Positions 35,171-44,355 of a stretch of 64,000 bases of DNA are shown one piece after another. Position 1 is the first letter of the stretch. Each line of letters opens with the position of its first letter. The DNA lies in the NCBI GenBank assembly GCA_025916135.1, contig CP104793.1:4191001-4255000 (forward strand). Direction: 5' to 3'. The notes beneath the pieces were generated by a model that was given only the letters and a program-made list of their open reading frames with translations, searched no databases and had not been told where the DNA came from. Source of the DNA: Rhodobacteraceae bacterium D3-12. Lineage in GTDB: Bacteria > Pseudomonadota > Alphaproteobacteria > Rhodobacterales > Rhodobacteraceae. The position numbers and the translations under genes are program-made.

Positions 35171-37930
35171 ATGGCCGCCCGAGGCTCCCAGGAGACTGTT
35201 AAACGCAAGGAATTGGTCGGAAAGCTCAACCCTACCTGCCTAAAAGCCTTTTCCGCCGCCGCCCAAGCCGCCAAGGCGCGGGGCAACCCTTATGTCGAAC
35301 TTGTTCACTTCATCACCGCACTGGCTGATTCCGAACGCTCCGATTTCGCTATTTTGCTGGAATCGGCAGGCATCGAACGCGCTCAGTTTGACGGCGAATT
35401 GGTGAAAGCCACCGATGCACTTCCCCACGGCGCCAGTTCGGTCGAGGAATTTTCCGACCATATTTTCCGCGCCATCCAAGAAGCATGGAACTTCGGATCG
35501 CTCGAATTTGGCGACGATCAGGTGCGCTCGGCTTATGTTCTTTTGGGCTGCCTTCAGGTTCCGGTGCTCGAAGGGTTGCTCTATAAAATGAGCCTTGAGT
35601 TCGACAAGATCGACCCGGCGTCGATGGCAGCGCAACTTGATGACCTGTTGCCTCAATCTCTGGAACGCACCTTTGACGAGGATGACAGCCCACAAGCCAA
35701 GCCGAAACCCGGCGGGCAATCGGCCTTGGCGCAATATGCCACAAACCTCACCCAGCGCGCCCGCGATGGCAAGATGGACCCGATTGTCGGCCGCGATGCC
35801 GAAATCCGCCAAATCGTCGACATCCTTCTGCGCCGCAAACAAAACAACCCGATCCTCACGGGCGAAGCCGGGGTTGGTAAAACCGCCGTGGTTGAGGGGT
35901 TCGCCCAACGCCTTGCCCGCGGTGATGTGCCGCCACAGCTCCGCAATGTCGATCTTCAGATGCTCGATATCGGCCTGATGCAGGCCGGCGCAAGCGTGAA
36001 AGGGGAGTTTGAAAAACGCCTCAAGGCCGTCATTGAAGAGGTGCAAAGCTCGGATACGCCGATCATCCTTTTCATCGACGAGGCGCATACCCTCATCGGG
36101 GCAGGCGGCGCCGCAGGTACCGGCGACGCAGCCAACCTGCTCAAACCGCCGCTCGCGCGTGGCGAATTGCGCACCATTGCCGCCACCACTTGGGCCGAGT
36201 TCAAGCAGCACATCGAACCCGACCCGGCGCTCACCCGGCGCTTTCAGGTGGTCAAGATCGACGAACCTTCCGAGGACAAGGCGATTCTTATGTGTCGCGG
36301 TATCGCCGGGGTGCTGGAAAAGCACCATAAGGTCGAAATCCTCGATGAATCCATCGAAGCCGCCGTCAAGCTTTCGCACCGCTATATCCCGTCGCGGCAA
36401 CTTCCCGACAAGGCGATCGGCCTTCTGGACACCGCCTGTGCGCGCGTTGCCGTGTCTCAACACGCCACCCCGGCCGAGGTCGAAGACATCATGCGCCGCC
36501 TGTCGGCCCTTGAAATCGAACAAGGGATCATCGAACGCGAAGAGGCTATCGGCATCGACGTGACCGAACGCAAAAGCGAAGTGGAAGAGAACATCACCAC
36601 CGCCCAAACCGCGCTTGAGGCCGCCAACCTGCGCTGGGAGGCCGAGAAAGAGCTGGTGGGCGAAATTCTCGACATTCGTGCCAAATTGCGCGGCACAGGT
36701 CACGCGATTGACGAAACCACTGATGTCGGCGACGCTCCGCTTGATGCTGTCGCTGAAGAAGAGACCAGCGAAGCCGAGATAGCGCCCGAAACGGCCAATT
36801 TAGAGACTGATTCACCCGCGGTCGAGGATGCGCCGTTCAACCGTGATGAGGCCCTCGGCACCCTGCGCGAACGCATGGCGCAGCTTCTTGAACATCAAGG
36901 CGAGACGCCTTTGATCTTACCCGCCGTCGACAAGCTCGCCGTTGGGTCGGTAGTTCAGGATTGGACAGGCATCCCCATGGGCCGCATGTTGGCCAGCCAG
37001 ACCGAGCGCGCTTTGTCCCTTGCCGAGTCCCTCTCCGAACGGGTGGTCGGACAGGATCACGCGATGCAGCAAATCGCGAACCGAATCCAAACCTCGGCTG
37101 CCGGTCTCAAACCGCCTGAGAAACCCGTGGGCGTTTTCCTGCTTTGCGGTCCTTCCGGTGTCGGCAAAACTGAAACCGCTCTGGCTTTGGCAGAGCAGAT
37201 GTTTGGCGGAGAAGACAACATCATCTCGATCAACATGAGCGAGTTCCAAGAGGCCCATACCGTCTCGACCCTCAAAGGCGCGCCTCCCGGTTATGTCGGC
37301 TATGGCAAGGGCGGCATTCTGACCGAAGCGGTTCGCCGGCGCCCCTATTCGGTCGTGCTTCTGGATGAGGTCGAAAAAGCCCACCCCGACGTGCACGAGA
37401 TCTTCTTTCAGGTCTTTGACAAGGGCATGATGGACGACAGCGAAGGCCGCCGGATCGACTTCAAGAACACGCTGCTCCTGTTGACGTCGAACGTCGGTTC
37501 TGAAGAGATCATGGCAATGACCGAAGACGGCACCAAACATGCCGATGATGAAGAGCTGAACGCGGCTCTGCGAGCGCCACTGCTCAAGGTGTTCCCCGCT
37601 GCGCTTCTGGGTCGGGTTGTGACCATTCCCTACTATCCGCTCTCCGACACGATGATCGAAGTGATTGCAGGTCACAAACTCCGCTCTATCGCCAAGCGAC
37701 TTGCCGATGGCTACGGCGCGGAACTCGATATCGGTGACGGTGCAATTGAGGTGATCAAAGCCCGCTGCACCGAAATCGAATCCGGTGGCCGCATGATCGA
37801 CGCGATCCTCACCAATACGCTTTTGCCCGAACTCAGCCGCCGAATTCTGAATTATCAACTTGAAGGCGGCGAACTCACCAAGGTCCGGGTAACTGGTGGC
37901 GATCAGGGATTTGAGTACGAATTTTCGTAA
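35171..37930 (+). CDS. tssH: T6SS disassembly ATPase ClpV (TssH)
   Basis: 919 residues from the ATG at 35171 with GGAG upstream; an ATG 10 codons earlier lacks a ribosome site. An N-terminal Clp repeat domain (about 10-165) leads to AAA1 with Walker A GEAGVGKT at 231-238 and ILFIDEAHTL, a middle domain, and AAA2 with Walker A GPSGVGKT near 659-666. ClpV unfolds contracted TssB-TssC sheath for recycling. An acidic insert lies at about 515-555 (SEAEIAPETANLETD). It is separated from the other sheath genes by the cargo module. Confidence 0.92.
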   Translation: MAARGSQETVKRKELVGKLNPTCLKAFSAAAQAAKARGNPYVELVHFITALADSERSDFAILLESAGIERAQFDGELVKATDALPHGASSVEEFSDHIFRAIQEAWNFGSLEFGDDQVRSAYVLLGCLQVPVLEGLLYKMSLEFDKIDPASMAAQLDDLLPQSLERTFDEDDSPQAKPKPGGQSALAQYATNLTQRARDGKMDPIVGRDAEIRQIVDILLRRKQNNPILTGEAGVGKTAVVEGFAQRLARGDVPPQLRNVDLQMLDIGLMQAGASVKGEFEKRLKAVIEEVQSSDTPIILFIDEAHTLIGAGGAAGTGDAANLLKPPLARGELRTIAATTWAEFKQHIEPDPALTRRFQVVKIDEPSEDKAILMCRGIAGVLEKHHKVEILDESIEAAVKLSHRYIPSRQLPDKAIGLLDTACARVAVSQHATPAEVEDIMRRLSALEIEQGIIEREEAIGIDVTERKSEVEENITTAQTALEAANLRWEAEKELVGEILDIRAKLRGTGHAIDETTDVGDAPLDAVAEEETSEAEIAPETANLETDSPAVEDAPFNRDEALGTLRERMAQLLEHQGETPLILPAVDKLAVGSVVQDWTGIPMGRMLASQTERALSLAESLSERVVGQDHAMQQIANRIQTSAAGLKPPEKPVGVFLLCGPSGVGKTETALALAEQMFGGEDNIISINMSEFQEAHTVSTLKGAPPGYVGYGKGGILTEAVRRRPYSVVLLDEVEKAHPDVHEIFFQVFDKGMMDDSEGRRIDFKNTLLLLTSNVGSEEIMAMTEDGTKHADDEELNAALRAPLLKVFPAALLGRVVTIPYYPLSDTMIEVIAGHKLRSIAKRLADGYGAELDIGDGAIEVIKARCTEIESGGRMIDAILTNTLLPELSRRILNYQLEGGELTKVRVTGGDQGFEYEFS

Positions 37931-37951
37931 CCGCTACAAGGGCGCATCAAA

Positions 37952-39052
37952 ATGCAGGTGTATAATCGCACCCCCTACCTGTGGTTCCCGACAATGGGAA
38001 TGGACGTGGCTGGCCGCGAATACCTATCCTTTGTGATCAAGGGAAGCTTCGCCTTTCCAGACAACCCCAATGATCTGCCCGAACCCCTGAGCGAACAGGT
38101 GCCCCTAGTTACTGCAGATACGTTCAAGGGCGAACCTGGCTTTTCCGCTACGCTCTGGGAAACAGATTTCGCATTTCGCAAAGCCAATTGTGATGTCGTG
38201 GTTCAGGGCGCGGCCTATGCTCCCGGCGGCAAACCGGCAACAAAGGTGCAGGTTGGCTTGCGTGTCGGTCAATGGTCCAAAAGCTTTAATGTGATCGGTC
38301 CGCGCAATTGGGTTGTGGTGGGGCCGACGGTATCAACCACCCGTCCGCATCCCTTTACCCGACAAGAGTTCAGCTATGACACCGCTTTTGGCGGCGCGGA
38401 CCTGTCTAACCCTGATGATGACAAGCCACCGGCCTATGTCGCAAACCCATCCGGATGCGGTTATGCCTCGCCTAAAAATCAATCGCGGCTCACCGGTCAA
38501 CCGCTGCCCAATACCGAAGAACTGCATGAACCCGTCACCTCGCCTTACGAAAGCTACCGGCCCATGGCGCTGGGCCCGGTGACGCGGGGCGTGCCGCAAC
38601 GGCTGCGCTATGGCGGCACCTATGACAAGAACTGGGAGGACAATATATTCCCCTTCCTGCCGCCCGATTTCGACGAGCGGTATTATCAGCAAGTCGGCGA
38701 GGATCAGCAAATCGCCCCGCCCGCCCCACATACCGAAGTGGTGCTGCTCAACCTCACGCCCCAAGGCCGCGAAGGGTTCCGCCTGCCCGACACCCGCCTG
38801 CCGCTGCGCTTGTTTCGCGGCAGCGCTACGGCGCTTGAACAGGTGCTATTACCCGACAGCCTGCTGATCGACCCGGAACAGAGACGCTTTTCGCTGACTT
38901 GGCGCGCCGAGGTTCCCATCAAGCGCCATTTGACCGAGTTTTCCCAAGCGTGGATCGGCGCACCAACGCGTGGATTGTTGCGCGCCCATGATGCCGGGAA
39001 GCGCTATGTCGGCAAGGTCAGCGAACGCGCCAATCTGGACCCGGTTACGTGA
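37952..39052 (+). CDS. DUF2169 domain protein, T6SS cargo-loading accessory
   Basis: 366 residues starting MQVYNRTPYLWFPTMG, with the DUF2169 pattern of a beta-rich N-terminal half (VIKGSFAFPD, FDTAFGGADLSNP-like region) and an ENIFPFLPPDFDERYYQ segment. DUF2169 proteins accompany PAAR-like DUF4150 effectors and are thought to act as adaptors that load them on VgrG. It follows clpV by 21 bases and overlaps the next gene by 4. Confidence 0.82.
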   Translation: MQVYNRTPYLWFPTMGMDVAGREYLSFVIKGSFAFPDNPNDLPEPLSEQVPLVTADTFKGEPGFSATLWETDFAFRKANCDVVVQGAAYAPGGKPATKVQVGLRVGQWSKSFNVIGPRNWVVVGPTVSTTRPHPFTRQEFSYDTAFGGADLSNPDDDKPPAYVANPSGCGYASPKNQSRLTGQPLPNTEELHEPVTSPYESYRPMALGPVTRGVPQRLRYGGTYDKNWEDNIFPFLPPDFDERYYQQVGEDQQIAPPAPHTEVVLLNLTPQGREGFRLPDTRLPLRLFRGSATALEQVLLPDSLLIDPEQRRFSLTWRAEVPIKRHLTEFSQAWIGAPTRGLLRAHDAGKRYVGKVSERANLDPVT

Positions 39053-40101
39053 GCGGCGGTGTTAATATCCTCGCCTCGGGCATGGTCACGGCGGTCGGGC
39101 TTGATCGCGCCGCCTCCTGCGCGGCGATGCGTGGTAATATTGACGGATTTCAAGAGACCGAATTTCTGTCGGGCGCAGATGAATTTCTTATCGGCGCGCC
39201 TGTCCCTCTTCCCCGCCGCTGGATCGGCGAACGGCGGCTTGCTCATCTTGCCGCCGGAGCCATTGTCGATGCGCTCGACGGGCATTGGCATGAGTTGGGC
39301 CGCTTGCTTCTGGTGCTATGCCTCCCCGAACCGGAACGTCCGGGCCGTGTGGTGCAGGATAGCGAAGCTTTTGCTGCACAAGTGCGGGAATTTTCCGGCC
39401 TTGCTCCCAATACCAAAACCTATGTTGCCGAACATGGCCGCCCATCCGGTTTCGTCGCGCTTGATCGTGTTCGCGCCGCATTTGCCGAAGATACGTTCGA
39501 TCATGCCCTTATCGTTGGCACCGACAGCCTTTTGACCAGTCAGGCAGTCACTCACTACAAGGCGCAAAAGCGGCTTCTCACGGCGGACAACCCCAATGGC
39601 TTCATGCCCGGCGAAGCCGCCGCTGCGGTGCTTTGCGCCTCTGGAGAGCCCACGCATTTTGCTCTCTCCGGCTTGGGTTTGAGCAGCGAGAAGGCGAAAA
39701 TTTATAATGGTCTGGACAAGGACGGCGCAGATTTGCCCCTGCGCGGCGATGGTTTGACCGTGGCTTACAAGCGCGCGCTTGACGGGGCGCAAACCACGCT
39801 GGGTGAAGTGATTTACCGAATGTCCGACCTGATCGGCGAGGCGTATTTCTTCAAACAAACCGCGCTTGCCCGCCTGCGCCTCACCCGCGACAGCACCGGG
39901 TTTCAAGACCTGTGGAGCCCAACTGAAACGCTCGGCAATATCGGCGCGGCGGTGGTGCCGTTGATGATCGGCTGGGCTCTTGAAGCGTTTGAAAAGGGGT
40001 ATGCAACGGGCAGCCCCGTGTTGATCGAAGCCTCGGGTGACAATGGCGCTTGCGGGGCGGCAGTCTTTCACAGCGCAGCGAAAGTCAGGAGGGCCGCGTA
40101 A
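39049..40101 (+). CDS. Beta-ketoacyl synthase-like protein lacking the active cysteine
   Basis: 350 residues from a GTG that overlaps the DUF2169 stop. The thiolase-like fold is suggested by NPNGFMPGEAAAAVL and the C-terminal LGNIGAA with GACGAAVF. Where ketosynthases have ACxSG, this protein reads HGRPSG near 129-134, so the catalytic cysteine is absent and condensation activity is unlikely. Such genes recur between DUF2169 and DUF4150 genes in T6SS loci; a structural or chaperone role is inferred. Its stop overlaps the next ATG by 1 base. Confidence 0.75.
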   Translation: MSGGVNILASGMVTAVGLDRAASCAAMRGNIDGFQETEFLSGADEFLIGAPVPLPRRWIGERRLAHLAAGAIVDALDGHWHELGRLLLVLCLPEPERPGRVVQDSEAFAAQVREFSGLAPNTKTYVAEHGRPSGFVALDRVRAAFAEDTFDHALIVGTDSLLTSQAVTHYKAQKRLLTADNPNGFMPGEAAAAVLCASGEPTHFALSGLGLSSEKAKIYNGLDKDGADLPLRGDGLTVAYKRALDGAQTTLGEVIYRMSDLIGEAYFFKQTALARLRLTRDSTGFQDLWSPTETLGNIGAAVVPLMIGWALEAFEKGYATGSPVLIEASGDNGACGAAVFHSAAKVRRAA

Positions 40102-41209
40102 TGGGTGGTGTGTTTGCAAACGGCATGGAGATTTCGGGCAAATCAGTGCAGGCGCAAACAATTGCCGCGTTCCCGGATGTCTGCATGACCCCGCCCGAAA
40201 ACCCCGCCACACCCCCGGCGTGCCCGTGCCCTACCCGAACTTCGCCATGGCCAGCGATACCGAAAAAGGCACTGGCAAGGTCAAGATTAAGGACAAGGAG
40301 GTCAACCTAAAGAACAAGTCCGACATGAAGCGCACCTCTGGTGACGAGGCGGGCTGTGCCGCTAAGAAGGGCGTTATCAGCTCCAAGAATATGGGCAAAT
40401 CCTACTTCAACGCCTGGTCGTCGGACGTGAAATTCGAAAGCAAACCGGTGGTGCGCATGTCCGACATCACCACCAACAACCACAGCTCTCCGCCGGGGAA
40501 CACACCTCCGTTTCCACATATCGCATCGCTCAACATGTCGATGGAGGATTGTGCCAAAATTCTGTCCGATTATAAGCTGCAGCCGGTCGCTTACGATAAG
40601 CTGGAATGTGAAGATGGCTACCAAAAAGAACACACGATCGAAAACCAGTTTTTTGCCTGCCGAGGCCTGCGAAGCGTGGGGGCCACTTGCAAGCACTGGC
40701 AAGGGTATTCCGATGAGGGCGGGCGCTGCATATGTATGCACACCACCTATCCCAACGGGCGCAAATCCCAATCGGACTCCACCACACGAAGCTGGATGCG
40801 CGGTGACACGCCGCGCTCCTGCAAAGGCTCCGACCACAAGATTAAAACGGCGATGTGCAAGGATGCGCTCACCCATGTTCCCTGCCTTTCGCTTGACCAG
40901 TTCATGGATGAATGCGTCGATGCCACATTGACCTGCCACGAAAAGACACAGGCCCTAGACAAGGATGATCCCGTTCGTGAACAGCTTGGCGCCTGCCTCA
41001 AGGCTGAGAACAAGAAAGACATCGAAGAGAAGCTCGACGACGAAAACAAGGAAGACTTCGAGAAGAAAAGCCAAGGCCAGTTGCAATGTCACCTAGGCGC
41101 TGGCGGAAAATGTCAGGAACGCACCAAGAATGGCAAGAAACCGGACAATTCCATATCAAACGCCGCCGCAGGTCGCTTCGACGATGCCGTCTCTGATGGT
41201 CGGTGCTAG
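40101..41209 (+). pseudogene. PAAR-like DUF4150 protein with unknown C-terminal domain, frameshifted
   Basis: The ATG at 40101 has AGGAGGG upstream. The first 39 codons give the DUF4150 start (MGGVFANG, FPDVCMTPPENPATPP). The family continuation GVPVPYPNFAMASDTEKG lies in the -1 frame from 40217, so one base is missing in the C5-G2 run at 40212-40218. Repaired, the protein has 369 residues: a spike-tip domain to about 130, then a Cys-rich C-terminus with KEHTIENQFF and GYSDEGGRCICM and a charged Lys/Glu tail. The C-terminus is probably the effector part; a nuclease-like reading of its His motif is only a guess. The defect may be a sequencing error. Confidence 0.75.
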
Positions 41210-41228
41210 GGGCAAGGGAACGCGATAA

Positions 41229-42152
41229 ATGATCCTCGAACGCGACAGAATCTCCTACCTGATGAGCGAAATTCTCATCGACCCGGATTATCACTACGAA
41301 TGCACTCAGGTCGCTATTACTGGCGCAAATACCTGCGCTATCCTGTTTGAAACCGGTGACGGAGATCACGACAGAACAATCTCTGTGATATTCGAGGTCG
41401 AAGATTTTGACCCCGCAAAATCGCGCCCCATTATGATCACCGAAAACTGGCTGTTCAGCCTGTCTGCAACGAGCACAAAAGATCTCAGCGCACTTGAGGT
41501 CGGACGGGATGTCTGGCGTGGAGCGCCTGACAATTGGGCGCGGCGCAATGCAGCGAATTGGTTTTGCAATCGTCTGTGGTGCTATGATGCTACCACCACA
41601 TTCCTGATTGGAGTCGATGGCTTATCCTGCCGCTTTAACGGCACCACCTACGCGCCGATCAAACCTGGGCGGAACACGCTTTTGTTCGATATTCACGGTC
41701 AACGCGGACGCAATATCTACAGCGTTGGCGCGGCGGGCACGTTGCAACGCCTCGATGGCGAAGCATGGACGCCTATCGACCTCTCTCTAAGCGCCCGTTT
41801 CCGCGGAGTTGACGCCACGCGGCCCGAACTCCTGCGCTTTTGCGGCGACAACGGCGCTTGCTTTGAACTCAGGGACGAGGCCGAGCTAATCCCGATTACG
41901 GCCCCCGAAAGCACCTTTTTCACCGTGCGCCAGTGGCAAGGAAACGTCTACTGGGGCGATAGTTGGTTTGGTGTCTATCGCCAGAATGGCACCGAATTGG
42001 AAGAGTTTCACGAAACCCGCCTCGGCTATGACTTGCGCTGTGATAATGATTTTCTCTACTGCGTCGGCACCGATACCGCGTGGCGGTTTGACGGCGACAG
42101 CTGGAAATCTCTGCGGCTGCATTACGAAGCGGGCGGGTTCACTCTGGTTTGA
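41229..42152 (+). CDS. Propeller-like protein, possible partner or immunity protein of the DUF4150 effector
   Basis: 307 residues, AAGGGA upstream, no signal peptide or membrane segment. The middle and C-terminal parts show short repeated blades ending in aromatic motifs (GLSCRFNGTTYAPI, GTLQRLDGEAWTPI, DTAWRFDGDSWKSL), which suggests a beta-propeller. It lies 19 bases after the DUF4150 effector gene in the same orientation, the usual place of a cognate immunity gene. The function is inferred from position only. Confidence 0.6.
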   Translation: MILERDRISYLMSEILIDPDYHYECTQVAITGANTCAILFETGDGDHDRTISVIFEVEDFDPAKSRPIMITENWLFSLSATSTKDLSALEVGRDVWRGAPDNWARRNAANWFCNRLWCYDATTTFLIGVDGLSCRFNGTTYAPIKPGRNTLLFDIHGQRGRNIYSVGAAGTLQRLDGEAWTPIDLSLSARFRGVDATRPELLRFCGDNGACFELRDEAELIPITAPESTFFTVRQWQGNVYWGDSWFGVYRQNGTELEEFHETRLGYDLRCDNDFLYCVGTDTAWRFDGDSWKSLRLHYEAGGFTLV

Positions 42153-42489
42153 TATGGGCCCGCAGGTATTCCCTAACCCGCTCCAAATCCAACTCACCAA
42201 CCGTCAATTCCAGCGCCGCCGGCTGCAACATTCGCAACACAAAAAGCTCCCCTGCTTCTGGAAACTCGGCATAGCGTTCCTCGGCAATCGCCAAACCTCC
42301 GGCGCCGGCCACGCGCAGCCCGTCGAGATGGGCGTTCAGTTGCTCCTCAACCCGCGCAATGCGCTCCTCGTCCATGTCTTCATTGTCCGGGTGATCGGGG
42401 TTTAGCAGCGCGTCGTCATAGATGTTCCACAAGAATGCGGCCTGCTCGGCATGTTGCCGCACGATATCTTCCAGAACCGGCACACCCAT
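42139..42489 (-). CDS. Short TIGR02270-like T6SS accessory protein
   Basis: 116 residues. The N-terminus (ILEDIVxQHAEQAAFLW pattern, then the ARVEEQLNAHLDGLRVAG region) resembles the start of TIGR02270 proteins of T6SS loci, which usually run to about 400 residues with HEAT repeats. Only the N-terminal domain is present here; no HEAT-like sequence follows in any frame, because the convergent 41229 gene lies there. Its ATG overlaps the stop of the upstream DUF6484 gene (TAATG). It is either naturally short or a deletion remnant. Confidence 0.55.
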   Translation of the reverse strand: MGVPVLEDIVRQHAEQAAFLWNIYDDALLNPDHPDNEDMDEERIARVEEQLNAHLDGLRVAGAGGLAIAEERYAEFPEAGELFVLRMLQPAALELTVGELDLERVREYLRAHIKPE

Positions 42490-42929
42490 TAGTTCAGGTT
42501 CACCGATCCGCCCCTGATCCGGTTCGAGGCCGAGGCGTGTGAAACAAGGTGCTTGCCGCGAATGGTGATATGGCCATCCTTCTCCATGATGATAACCGAC
42601 TTGCCAACGCGCAGCTCAATCCGCTCTTCGCCGGTGATCTTCACGGTCTCACCGTCGCGCACCACCGTCGCCATGCCAGCATCAGGAAGCACAACGTCTT
42701 GGCGCGCCGGGTCAACGATGCGCCCAATGATCAACGGGCGGGCAAAATCGCCATCCTCAAACAAAAGGGCAACCTCATGCCCCGCGTCCTCGGCGCTCAA
42801 AGCACAGAGCGCACGTGCCGGTCGCGCTTCGTCGCTTGGGTTCGTTGGATACACCACCAAAGGCTCGTTGCCGTCGAACCCCATCAGCATTCCGATGACA
42901 ACACCAGTCGTGCGGTCTTTGACATCCAT
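42489..42929 (-). CDS. DUF6484 spike-related T6SS protein
   Basis: 146 residues. The N-terminal part (GVVIGMLMGFDGNEPLVVYPTNP to VALLFEDGDFARPLIIGRI) is the beta-barrel OB-like DUF6484 domain found in T6SS loci. The C-terminal 50 residues (SVIIMEKDGHITIRG, NRIRGGSVNLN) look like a gp5/VgrG-type beta-helix. It may cap or extend the spike. It is the first gene of a leftward pair, divergent from tssA. Confidence 0.75.
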   Translation of the reverse strand: MDVKDRTTGVVIGMLMGFDGNEPLVVYPTNPSDEARPARALCALSAEDAGHEVALLFEDGDFARPLIIGRIVDPARQDVVLPDAGMATVVRDGETVKITGEERIELRVGKSVIIMEKDGHITIRGKHLVSHASASNRIRGGSVNLN

Positions 42930-43186
42930 ATCAATACCTTTGCTTAAAAATCGGCCCGATTATCCCACAACTGCCTTGATTCACCAAGGCCGGGTTCGTC
43001 TGACCCAAGCTTGCCCCCCGCTTTGCACCCGGACAAGTCATGGATTCCTGCCCCCGCAGCGCCCCCTCGCAAAACGAGGTAGGGAATACCCGCCCCGACT
43101 AAGCCAATCGCAACATTGCAAGAATCGAAAACATCTGAAAGGATCAACACAAGTAATTTTTACTATTCTTATTAAGGCTGGGGGGT
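42930..43186. other. Divergent T6SS control region
   Basis: 257 bp between the leftward DUF6484 gene and rightward tssA, so it should hold both promoters, including that of the 13-gene core operon. A small palindrome AGTAA-TTT-TTACT lies at 43152-43164, just upstream of the GGGGGG ribosome-site region of tssA. No convincing sigma-70 or sigma-54 promoter was found. Confidence 0.45.
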
Positions 43187-44332
43187 ATGGAATTATTAGG
43201 CCTCCTCGATTCCATTAGCGATGATGCGCCTTCGGGAGTCGAGCTTAGAAACGATCCGCGGTTTCACGCAATCGAAAGGTTGCTTGGCCCCGCTGCACGC
43301 GAAAACCGTTTGAACCCCGATGGTACGCTGAACGAAAGCGCACCTGACGTTGATTGGCAGGATGTGCTGGATCAAGCTGTTGCGCTGGCCAAGGACGGTC
43401 GCGACCTGCGATTGCTTGTCATCCTCGTGCGCGCCGTTGCCGCCGTCGAAGATTTCGATGGTCTGGCCCAGGGGCTCGGCCTTCTGAAAGACACGCTTGC
43501 TGGGCATTGGGACACGTTGCACCCCGAACTGCGTGAACGTGACGATGCCAAGGCCGCCGCGCTGCCCCGTATCAACGCGCTCAAACAGCTTGAAAATGAC
43601 GACAACGGGCTGTTGGGTGATCTCAAGTATTCGATCATATTAAACATGCGCGGGCTCGGCGCGATCTCGGGGATGGACCTCGCCGAAGCGTCGCTCAGCG
43701 ATTTTGAGCACCTCAACCTTGCGCCCTCTGGCCTGAACGAGACCGAGAAAGCCCTGCTCAGCGAGCAACACAGCAAAGTCGTCAACCGCGTCAACGCCGC
43801 CTGTCGCGCCCTCGCCGCCGAAGAGGCCGAGCGCGCCGCAGAAACCATCGCCGCCATTGGGCGTTGCGAGGCATCCATCACCGATCTTTGCGCACAGTTT
43901 TCGCAAAGCGGTGGTTTTGGGTCTGATATGGCCCTGTCGCTGTCCGAGCTGAGCGAGTTTCTGGAGCAGGTTCGCACCACTTTCGAAGCAGGAGTGTCCG
44001 CCATGTCAGACGATGCTGCCGACGAAAGCGATACACCCGCCGCGCAGAACCCGACGCCAACCGCTGCACCCTCAGCATCTGGCGCATCTTCGGCCAATGG
44101 CTCTGCTGCCGTAGCACCGGGCGCAATCAATTCCCGCCGTGATGTCGAGAAAAGCCTCGATGCAATTGTTTCATTTTATGAACGAACAGAACCATCAAGC
44201 CCGATCCCGCATCTGGCACGGCGTATGCGCCGGATGGTTGCCATGGATTTCCTTGAATTGATGGAAGAGATCGCCCCGTCCGGCCTGAAGGAATTCAGCT
44301 CGGTCGCGGGGGTCGACGTGAAAAAGAAATAG
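43187..44332 (+). CDS. tssA: T6SS assembly protein TssA
   Basis: 381 residues. The N-terminal ImpA_N domain (about 5-120) includes APDVDWQDVLDQA and GHWDTLHPE. A middle helical region and an Ala/Ser/Pro-rich linker (about 285-315) lead to a short C-terminal helical part (SRRDVEKSLDAIVSFY, HLARRMRRMVAMDFLELMEEI), conserved in this TssA class. TssA caps and primes sheath polymerisation on the baseplate. It is the first gene of the core operon. Confidence 0.88.
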   Translation: MELLGLLDSISDDAPSGVELRNDPRFHAIERLLGPAARENRLNPDGTLNESAPDVDWQDVLDQAVALAKDGRDLRLLVILVRAVAAVEDFDGLAQGLGLLKDTLAGHWDTLHPELRERDDAKAAALPRINALKQLENDDNGLLGDLKYSIILNMRGLGAISGMDLAEASLSDFEHLNLAPSGLNETEKALLSEQHSKVVNRVNAACRALAAEEAERAAETIAAIGRCEASITDLCAQFSQSGGFGSDMALSLSELSEFLEQVRTTFEAGVSAMSDDAADESDTPAAQNPTPTAAPSASGASSANGSAAVAPGAINSRRDVEKSLDAIVSFYERTEPSSPIPHLARRMRRMVAMDFLELMEEIAPSGLKEFSSVAGVDVKKK

Positions 44333-44355
44333 ATCAGAAGTGAAAGGCTTGAACC

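Noticed and set aside
42930-43186. Sigma-54 promoter for the core T6SS operon
   Set aside because: No GG-N10-GC pair close to the TGGCACG-N4-TTGC consensus was found in the gap.
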